Assembly: GCA_037974965.1 (NCBI GenBank)
Contig: JBBPFI010000008.1
Coordinates: 1,550,001 to 1,614,000 of the forward strand
DNA length: 64,000 nt
Direction: 5' to 3'
From: Dacryopinax spathularia
Lineage: Eukaryota; Basidiomycota; Dacrymycetes; Dacrymycetales; Dacrymycetaceae
The notes beneath the pieces are model-generated. The model was given only the letters and a program-made list of their open reading frames with translations, searched no databases and had not been told where the DNA came from. Position 1 is the stretch's first letter. Every line of letters begins with the position of its first letter. Shown here piece after piece: positions 56,665 through 64,000 of this stretch. The position numbers were made by a program, and so were the translations under genes.

Positions 56665-57552
56665 ATGGCACAATCTCTACCTGGCCATCCACCAGCACAA
56701 CAAATGGGAATGAAACTTCGTTCTCGCTTGCTTCCTGCCCCCCAGCCTGTCATCCTCAAGAACCGACGGGAGCCAATGAGCAGGGCGACTGACTGTAGCA
56801 CAAAGAGCATGGTAACGAAAGTGAGTCCCCTTGTAAGCCTCAAGAACGTTCCTGACCAATGTATCAGATACCTGCCGAACAGGCCCAACATATGGAATCT
56901 GATCTCACAAACCGGGATCCGCCTTCGCTTGAAGCTGTGGCCAAACAGCCCCTAATGGGCTTGGATACACATGCCACTCCGATGGAAGGGGATGAGGTGA
57001 TTGTGGGCTTCTTCTTATGGCTTGCCACACCTCCTCATGTAGCAACAGGCCGAGATTGAGTCCATGCTCATGGATGTTGGCCCGGCTCTAGGCATGGGTC
57101 AGAATGCAGGCCTGGACGAAGTCGCGGCACAAGACTACCCCAAAACCCCACTCGCCTCAAGTGCAACCGTGCAACAGCTGTCAGAGCTGGGCCCCCGCAT
57201 TACTAAGCGCAAGGCCTCCCGGGTTTCGACGTCCGATAGCTCGAAGAGTACTCGGCGTCGACACTTTGCTGAGGCCGCGGAAAACCGCCGCTCCCACCAA
57301 ACTGGGCAGAAGGACAAAGCAGCCGACCTAGACAAGCCTGCCGTTATGGAAATGGCAGTCCACTTTGGCCCCGGCCAGCAAAGCGCTACTTTGAACCCAA
57401 ACAGCGCTGTTCAGCAGGCCTTGGCTCAGGCTCGAGCGCCAGAAATTTCCAAAGCGCCTCAGCAACTCAAATTGGCAGCAATTCCCCGCTTTCAGCACCC
57501 AAGTAGCTCCATTGATGTCAGGGGACGTACCTTTTTCGGCCTTGGAGCCTAG
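56665..57552 (+). CDS. Small basic disordered protein of the element, function unknown
   Basis: Starts MAQSLPGHPPAQQMGMKLRS and ends SIDVRGRTFFGLGA, with probably two short introns (donors near 56820 and 56997). The body is rich in Ser, Ala, Gln, Lys and Arg (SKSTRRRHFAEAAENRRS) without a fold that I recognise. It looks like a nuclear, nucleic-acid-associated or linker protein. The exact exon joins are uncertain. Its place between the TET-like gene and the unknown gene downstream is the only functional clue. Confidence 0.5.
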
Positions 57553-58260
57553 CCCCTTCCTTGCTTCCATGCCTTCCCGAACACCTGGTCATCGGATTCC
57601 CTGGTTATCTCCACCGATCTATCGGGATTAGCACTATCCCCGGTGCCGCTCAGGAACCAAGAAGCATGATCGGCACAATGACGCGCCGCACATACTGTTT
57701 CAACCCCTGACGCCGCCCATGCCCTTGTGGCCGCTCCTGCCATTGTGGCCACCGATCACTAGCTTCTCTGCCTTACCGCCGTCGTAGCATGGGGTTACCC
57801 CGCCATCACCGCCGATGCCAAGGTCCTGGGCCACCGGCAACTGGCAACCACCGGTGCATTCCATGGGCCGCCGGTACCTTCCGGAATACTGGAGCGCAGC
57901 CTCGTAGTAAGTGACGCTTACTCATTGAGCGCAGCCTCGGTCCTAGTATATGCTGGCACCTTCTGCCATAGGGCGTAGCCACACCTCTGGATTATGCCGG
58001 TAGGTTCTCTAGGCAGGCGCTGCCACAGTTACTGTAGGGTATAAATAGACGGCCTGTAAGGCCTAAGGCTCCTCAGATCCGGTCTCTGAGGATTTCCACC
58101 ACTGTAACTCCTAGGCACTCGATCTCACTATCCACTCTACTCTTATCCTCTACACCCTCTACTCTACTCCAATCGCTATCCTGTCTCTCTGTCACCCGCA
58201 GTAGCCTTGTTATTGTGGTGTGCCCTCACAATTGATGAGGTCAGAGATGACACCCAGACC
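57553..58260. other. Promoter-like or LTR-like noncoding stretch inside the element
   Basis: About 700 bp without a gene. It contains GGGTATAAATAGA at about 58039, then a pyrimidine-rich leader to 58200. The layout (TATA box, short GC-rich segment, CT-rich leader) fits a strong promoter for the next gene and also resembles the inner part of a solitary LTR. No paired terminal repeats or target-site duplication were found, so I leave both open. Confidence 0.4.
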
Positions 58261-59625
58261 ATGAGGGCATTTCAACCGCGCGAGCGTCATGAGCGGTCCG
58301 GTAACAATGCCACTTGCTTGCAGGTGTGCATGCTGCTCCTTCTGCCTGCGAACCACCCTTTCTCCGGTAGCAACGACATCCGAACGCACCGGCTCATTCC
58401 GGAGTTACAACTGCCTCTGAAAGACACAAAGGTTGAGGGAGCGGTCGTACGTACGTCACTAGGTGTGCTGTGGGCAGCCCTTATGCGTTCACTCAAGCCG
58501 GGGGATTTGGATTGGACGTCATACGCGCGCTATCGCCTATGGCTGTCACGTGTCCCAGAAAGGATAGGACAAGCGGGTCCCCTTATCCATGGAGGCTGGC
58601 AGCTGGGATTGATCTCCGATGTGATCCAAAACCGCAGCGATCTCCTGACCAAGGGAGTGACCACCGTGATGCCGAATGACAACACTGGTAGATTGGCCCG
58701 ATTCTACAACACATTCCATTTGCCCCCTGACAAGAGACTGTTTGTATTAAGTTGCGAGCTACTGAAGGTGCGTCCAAGTAGTCACATCTCAAACTAGTTA
58801 AGCTGAACTTCTGAGCAGGCATCCCCTCACCTGGGTGGTCCTCCTGTTCCTTACAGTCTGTATCTTGACGACGATGAGAAGACGGACGACGATGCCTCTC
58901 TGGTTGATATCGATGAAATCTTGCATGAAGGGGCATTTGATATGAAGGACAGCCCTGGGAGCACTCTTCAGACCCGCCCTCTGGCCCAGCACCTACAGGC
59001 TCCGGGACGCCCACATTCAAGTAACCGTGAGCAGGCACGGGAGACAGCTGCAAACCAGCCGTCTGCGACCGGCCATATCAATCAGGGCCCCTCAACGGAA
59101 CCACTACACATAGAGGTGTCACGAAGGCTGGGCGATCAAGCACCGCTGTGGATCACGCTTGCACAAACCCCTCTTGTCAACCCATCGAACCAACCAGCTT
59201 GCCGCCTCTTCCAAAGATGGGCAGCGGGGCGCCACATTCTGCAGACCCTTGGTCTTCTTGACAAGTCATCAACCGTTGTCGGGGACCAGGTTGTCCGGAC
59301 TGCGGAGGTCACACGCTGGCTGAACTTCCCGGAATCCACATGGGCCCACAACACCACCAAGTTCCGGGCGTTGCAGCTAGCCTATTCGGAGCTGGAGACA
59401 GGGGCTGATCGCTCAGAAGATGTTGTGCGGGCTCTCCAGGTGCTGTCCTACTTTTCAACATCAGAAGGGGCTCTGCAGAACCCACCAGCACTGGTGAAAG
59501 GCCTGCGCATGCCCGAGCTATGGGCTATTGTGGAACAAGCGCTTCCAGACAATACAGGCTTGAAACAAGCTCAGAGTCGGGAACGCTCTCTGGCCCAGAA
59601 GCGGGCCAAACAAGGGAAAAAGTAG
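58261..59625 (+). CDS. Unknown protein of the element, about 440 aa
   Basis: Exons 58261-58767 and 58819-59625 with a GTGCGT donor; the first ATG in frame is 58261, but an upstream exon is possible. The N-terminal half is a compact region with LGVLWAALMRSLKPGDLDWT and FYNTFHLPPDKRLFVLSCEL. An acidic linker (LDDDEKTDDDASLVDIDEI) and a helical C-terminal region ending in a Lys-rich tail (RAKQGKK) follow. I recognise no family. It lies directly upstream of the F-box gene, in the same direction. Confidence 0.55.
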
Positions 59626-59998
59626 GGTTCAGGAAAGCATCCTAGATGGGTATAAAATCCGGTTGAGAATGATACCAGCCATCTGCTCGACAGATTGGAT
59701 TGTTCTTGACTTCATTTACTCTAATATGACATTAATGAAGCGGAGCACGAATGTGTCGCTTCTGTTGCCTCCGTAAAACTGATGGGACTCGGATATGGGC
59801 TGATGTCAGCAAAGCTTCCGAGCCGAGCCACCCTGGATGAACAGCTCACTGTCAGGGTGCGGTCAGAGGCCATAAGTGCCATTCTCGCATACGTAGCCTG
59901 GCCCACTTGCAGTTGTTATTATCATCACTGTGATCCTTCATTCAAGCGCCATTGAACCATCCTTCTATATGACACCTATCCCTGGTATGGGATGATCC
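59626..59998. other. Spacer upstream of the element F-box gene
   Basis: This 373-bp stretch has no gene; it probably contains the promoter of the F-box gene. Confidence 0.5.
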
Positions 59999-61333
59999 AT
60001 GCGAGAAGCCATCAACTCCTGGCAGAGCATCTTCAAGCTGCCTGCAGAGCTCTACTGGCAGATCTGGAAAGAGCTGGGCAATGCTGATCTCATACGCCTC
60101 TCCCAAGTGAGCTGTATCTTTGACTAGACTATGAGCAAGTTGACTAACCCATTGATGAGACATGTCACATTCTTCGTCATGTTGTCCAACCAGCTATTGT
60201 AGCCCGGGTCACAACTGCAGTATCCGCTGGCATCATGCCCTCGCCTGGTCATGGACTGCGCCTTTCAGAGATGAATGCAAACGAGATATGGCAGTACCTT
60301 TGTCAAGTGCAGAGATCCTGGTCCAGGGACGGGTTCCATGAGAACGGTTCTCGTTCCTCCTTGGTGGCTACATCCGTAGCCCTGGGACCCTTCTTGGTGG
60401 AATGGGTGGGCATGGCCCAGGGCACACTTTTTGTTGCCCAGAAAGGAGGGATACACCTATATGACTACAAGAAGGGCCGTGCCCGGCCATTCACTGTTCT
60501 CCATGAACTGCAAGCTCTACAAGGCACCAAGGATGTCCTCTCCGTCGTCTCTGGTGGCCTCGTCCACTGTTACCCCCGGAAACCTCAGTTCTATCAACTC
60601 CTACTGGAAGTCACCAGTCGAGGGCCACGCATACAACCAACTGCGCCATCATTGTGGCTTATCAAGCTTCTGATCAGCAATGGTACAGCTGTTGTCGAGA
60701 GCAAAGCCAACCTTTTGACAAGTGCTGGCCCGGTTGCCTTCAGTGGCAAGTGGAGTTGTAACAGCATTTCTGAAGGGATACCCGGACTCCATATATTCGA
60801 CTGGGAGAACAAAATCCAACGGTTCCTGGAGCTACCATGCAGCCCAGTACCTGTGAGTGAATTGTTTGCTTATATTAGTAGACAATTCGCTCATGCACTT
60901 CATCAAGGGCAAGACGCTCACCGCCTTATTCCTCTCACAATACCTCGTAGTCATTCAAGACCGCTATGTCCTGGTTTATGAGCTGGATACCTTTTCAGCG
61001 CAAACATCGACTTCTACTCTGCACAAGGATTCCAACCCCCCGAACCTCCCCCTAAAGGATTGTGTAGAGATGGAGCATATGCTGTGGCAGGCTTCGGCCT
61101 GGGATGCGCATGCTCAGCTTCAATTTCTCGAGAAAGGAAACGAAATTCACGAGAGCATCTGTGTGGATTTCCTGGGCCGGTCTCGACCAGGGATTGAGCA
61201 CTTTTCTGTCAGCATCTTCCCCAGCCACATGCAGAGACCTGCGTCTCTGTCCCTAGTGAAGCGTCATCGTGTCCAGCCTCATCATCGAGTGGCAAGCCTT
61301 GTCGCTGGATCCTCTGGCTTGGATGCCTTCTGA
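59999..61333 (+). CDS. F-box protein carried by the element
   Basis: The start MREAINSWQSIFKLPAELYW runs into an F-box (QIWKELGNADLIRLSQ, then TCHILRHVVQP after a GTGAGC intron at 60106-60159). About 370 residues of beta-rich sequence follow, with WD/kelch-like features (EWVGMAQGTLFVAQKGGIHL, LSVVSGGLVHCYPRK, YLVVIQDRYVLVYELDTF). A second intron begins at 60853. The F-box would connect it to an SCF ubiquitin ligase. It is of a different type from the host F-box/LRR cluster at 32.9-42.4 kb, since it lacks their shared motif chain. The region downstream may be the rest of the same protein. Confidence 0.7.
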
Positions 61334-61345
61334 ATCGAGCACAGC

Positions 61346-62446
61346 ATGTTGTTCCGGTCTCTTCCGCAACAAGCCGCTTTGCACAGCGACAGAACACAAG
61401 GCGAACTAGAGTTGCCGAGCCCAGGCGGCCATCGTCCACATCAATCCGAGGTCGATTTCCATGGGGAGCCTGTGCCCAATCCTCCGCCCCTGGAAATAGA
61501 GGCCGAAATCGAGAACGAATCTGAGATTGAAGGCGACAATGAGTTGGAGTTCGAAGCGGATCTGAACCTTTTGAGCCAAGGCAATGCTGCAGGCAAAGCC
61601 ATCCTACCAAGCAGGGTCGTTTGGTCGCCCCCTGAAGAACTTGCACATGCCAGCATACTAGCTATGGACAATCTAGCCATGGCAATGATAATTGGGGTGC
61701 CATGGGGCCGCACCTTGACTCTTTTGAGTTCTCCCTGGGGACAATGTGAGCACTCGACAGAAGTGGGCAGTGGACTACTGCTGGTGGAAGACAAGAGGGT
61801 GGTCTATAATGGATTGGCAGAGAATAAAGGGCACTTGCTAAAGCTGCTGGTTCGTATTTATAGCAGACCCTACAAAGTCCTTGCTTACGGCATTCTTTCG
61901 TAGGAGGAGATGCGACAAGAACGTCTGCAGGTCGATTGGGTCGAGTGGGAGAGACCCACTGAACTGGGAAACTGCGGTGAAGCCTTGCCAATTGGATACC
62001 AGAGCTGGGAGCTCATCGAGAGGCTTTGGGGGGACTGGCCTTTCGGCTACAGACACCTCCTTGCTAGGGGGCTGCATATACCCTTCCCTGCTCGGCCAAT
62101 CGCTTTCAAGCCGCCCCGCCAGCTCATCTTACAGTTGGCTAACGGCTCATACCTACATTTCAGCGACCTCAGTGAAGCAAGTCCCCCATATATGTGGGAA
62201 GCCACCAAGTCCTCACTCCAGCCCCACGAGTACCTCTTGCAACGGTCGACTCATAGATTTGGAAGCAAAGGCCCACGTTGCTACTGCTGTGCTGTAGACT
62301 GGGATGCAGTGATGGAGGACAAGGAGTGGGAGGAAGATTATGTGCAAGCAAGATACGGGCTGAATTATAAATGGGGCACGGTATCCTTGGGGGAGATGCG
62401 CTGTCTACAGAGGCTGGGGCTGATAGGGAAAGTAGCCGGAGTGTGA
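61346..62446 (+). CDS. Unknown protein, possibly the C-terminal part of the F-box protein
   Basis: Two exons, 61346-61848 and 61904-62446 (donor GTTCGT, acceptor TAG). The first part has an acidic Glu/Asn run (EIENESEIEGDNELEFEADL). The rest is a beta-rich region with LAMAMIIGVPWGRTLTLLSS and LLVEDKRVVYNGLAENKGHL, similar in style to the propeller-like region of the F-box protein just upstream. It starts only 12 bases after that frame ends and in the same phase. Separate genes so close would be unusual, so one long F-box protein is a reasonable alternative. Confidence 0.5.
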
Positions 62447-62598
62447 CCACACTTGTTTTTATTATACTGTAGATGTACTCTAAGTAGGGCAATGGGTTAC
62501 AGTGTGATCTTCAGCTACGTATGGCGTTTGTCAAGTAAGGAGGTCAGGACTTCAGCCCACCCACTGCGCAAAGACCTCATTCGCGTGTCCTGCAGGGC

Positions 62599-63961
62599 TC
62601 AATTCCTCCTTGCCTTTTGCATCTCAGCACGAGACTGGAGTTCTTCCTCTAGGGCGTTGAAGTCAATATAGGGAATTTCAACCCACTGGCCATCCACCAT
62701 TTGCACGTAGCGGAACAGCTGCTCAGGGTCACACAAGCTCCGAATGTATGACAACGTTAGCCAGCACAGTAGGCACATCGGCGCAGTGGCGGTCGTCCGT
62801 AACTTCTCAATCACAATCTCCTGAGCTTGCCTAAGACCAGCAGCCGAACGACGCACACGTCCCAGACCAGAGAGGTCCACCAGTTGTGAAGCCGTGTTGA
62901 CGACACAGGTGAAGAAGTGAAACCGGGACCCAGGCTTAAGCCAAGCAGGCCGATGTTGAAGCAGACTGACAATGCTGAGAATACCATGAATTAGAAGGGA
63001 GCAGGGATGAAGATACAAAGGAACACTTACAGCCGCCATGCCAAGAATTCAGCACAATTCCCCCCTTCAATAGCGCTCTGCAGTTCCATCGAATCGAATG
63101 GATTGGACCCAGGGATAGATCTGGGCCACCATGTGGGATCCCTCTGACACTGTGCCTTGAGCTCCTTGTACACACGAAGAACACGATCGTAGCCAGAGAT
63201 GTCATGACTAAGGGCACCGAGCTGCACTTTGCAGGCGATCCATTTTGGTTGATATGACTGGGCCGATGAGCGGTCCCTCATAGGCGGGGCCAGGCTCATG
63301 CCCGAAGCTAGAGCGTGGTGATGGTGGGCATGGGGGAAGAAGATATTTCTGAACCAGCTCCGGATCTTGAAAAAGGTGCCCAGGTTCATGCGAGACAGAG
63401 GATATTCGTCTGTAGTCACGAGGGGAATGTCCGTTTTGATTACGGACACCCCGGCTCCCAGGAGAGACACGAAAGTGGGGTCGGTCAGAGTTGAATCCGG
63501 GGTCGAGACCAAGGCCATGTTCATCATCCGGGGATACTCTGTGCGGTGAGGTGCGGGTGAGAGGAGTTGTGCGAGCCAGCACACCGCCAACATGTGCCAC
63601 ATGAGATCGTGCCAGGTGTGAACTGGGAAGAGCCCAGCAAGCACATACGCTGATGATTGCGTTAGCTTTATGGTTCAGAGCGTTCACACTTAGACAACTC
63701 ACCCAGAGCGGTATAGAAAGTGGTGATCACGGCAGAATATCCCACATCATCAGAGGTGACGGTAACCAGAGGCATTGGGTCTCGTAGAGAGGTAGGGTTG
63801 AAGGTTGTCGAGTCCTGACCATCGTTGTTGGGGACGTTCTTGAGCAACTCCACCAACATTGGATCCTGATGCAGGGCAGACGACGTTGCATCGGTATATG
63901 GGATACCGGGAACCGGGCGACCATCTGTCTTATCCCTTCCCCTGATTTGGCTGTCAGACAT
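62599..63961 (-). CDS. Unknown protein on the opposite strand of the element, about 417 aa
   Basis: Exons 63961-63703, 63649-63031 and 62974-62599, with donors GTGAGT and GTAAGT. It starts MSDSQIRGRDKTDGRPVPGI. A hydrophobic stretch at about 86-120 (AYVLAGLFPVHTWHDLMWHM, then LAVCWLAQLLSP) could be a membrane segment or a buried helix. A His cluster (HAHHHHAL) and a helical C-terminal domain (EIVIEKLRTTATAPMCLLCW) follow. I recognise no family. It converges with the F-box gene and is the only minus-strand gene seen in the element. Confidence 0.6.
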
Positions 63962-64000
63962 GATTGGAAACATATGAAGAAGAAGAACGAACGAGAACTG

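Larger units (their letters stand above)
43898..64000 (+). mobile_element. Large integrase-bearing element; right end outside the window
   Basis: A run of tightly packed genes, nearly all on the plus strand and only about 150-700 bp apart, differs in content from the host part. It encodes a DDE integrase, HECT-like and F-box ubiquitin-pathway proteins, JmjC-like and TET/JBP-like dioxygenases and several unknown proteins. Most genes look whole; one or two do not read cleanly, and I did not resolve whether that is splicing or decay. Intron donors are mainly GTRAGT, unlike the host genes. No capsid, polymerase, reverse transcriptase or tyrosine recombinase was seen, so I treat it as a DNA transposon-like element of unnamed family. 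The limits are approximate: the left end lies between 42383 and 43898, and the right end lies beyond 64000. Confidence 0.7.

Noticed and set aside
61331-61345. A clean intron joining the F-box frame to the next frame
   Set aside because: No donor with the right phase and a normal consensus was found, so the two were listed separately and the link was left open.
43898-64000. The large element as a Polinton-like or other capsid-bearing element
   Set aside because: Only the integrase is shared with that group. No DNA polymerase B, packaging ATPase, maturation protease or capsid-like gene was seen in 20 kb.
43898-64000. The large element as a Starship
   Set aside because: Starships carry a tyrosine recombinase as the first gene. 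Here the recombinase is a DDE integrase in second place and no tyrosine-recombinase motif was found.

Overview
The window is nuclear DNA of a basidiomycete fungus, most likely Agaricomycotina. The evidence is dense short-intron genes, fungal-type housekeeping proteins (Gcd10/Trm6, Sct1/Gpt2, Oac1, Sec2, Rvb2, mitochondrial uL2, Gon7-like), an intron-bearing tRNA-Trp, lineage-expanded F-box and BTB families, and fungal TET/JBP-like and JmjC dioxygenases. I cannot place the order or genus.

Positions 1-32330 are ordinary chromosome. In order: a 1379-aa coiled-coil protein (+), mitochondrial ribosomal protein uL2m (+), a charged conserved nuclear-type protein (-), a double-BTB protein (-), a mitochondrial oxaloacetate-type carrier with two micro-exons (-), a Gon7-like KEOPS subunit (+), an ER glycerol-3-phosphate acyltransferase (-), a Sec2-type Rab exchange factor (+), a small Cys-rich protein (-), tRNA m1A58 methyltransferase subunit TRM6 (-), tRNA-Trp (-), an S12 beta-lactamase-like hydrolase (-) and RuvB-like helicase 2 (-). 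Positions 32330-42400 are more lineage-specific: four single-exon F-box/LRR-type paralogues, a BTB remnant, a classical tyrosine phosphatase and an FRM2/HBN1-like nitroreductase.

A gene-free 1.5 kb stretch (42383-43897) with inverted repeats, a 10-bp tandem array and a perfect hairpin leads into a different kind of DNA. From 43898 to beyond the right edge lies what I read as one large mobile element. Seven or eight closely spaced + strand genes and one - strand gene encode a HECT-like ubiquitin-ligase protein, a DDE integrase with a helix-turn-helix, a 1408-aa JmjC-like dioxygenase with a 3 x 96-bp internal repeat, a TET/JBP-like Fe(II)/2-oxoglutarate dioxygenase, a basic disordered protein, two or three unknown proteins and an F-box protein. 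This pairs an integrase with two Fe(II) dioxygenases and two ubiquitin-pathway proteins. I see no capsid, DNA polymerase B, reverse transcriptase or tyrosine recombinase in it.

The two halves also splice differently. Host genes mostly use donors with C at +4 (GTGCGT, GTACGT), whereas element genes mostly use GTGAGT or GTAAGT. That fits an element that evolved in a different genomic background. All coordinates and splice sites were worked out by reading the sequence; no similarity search was run.
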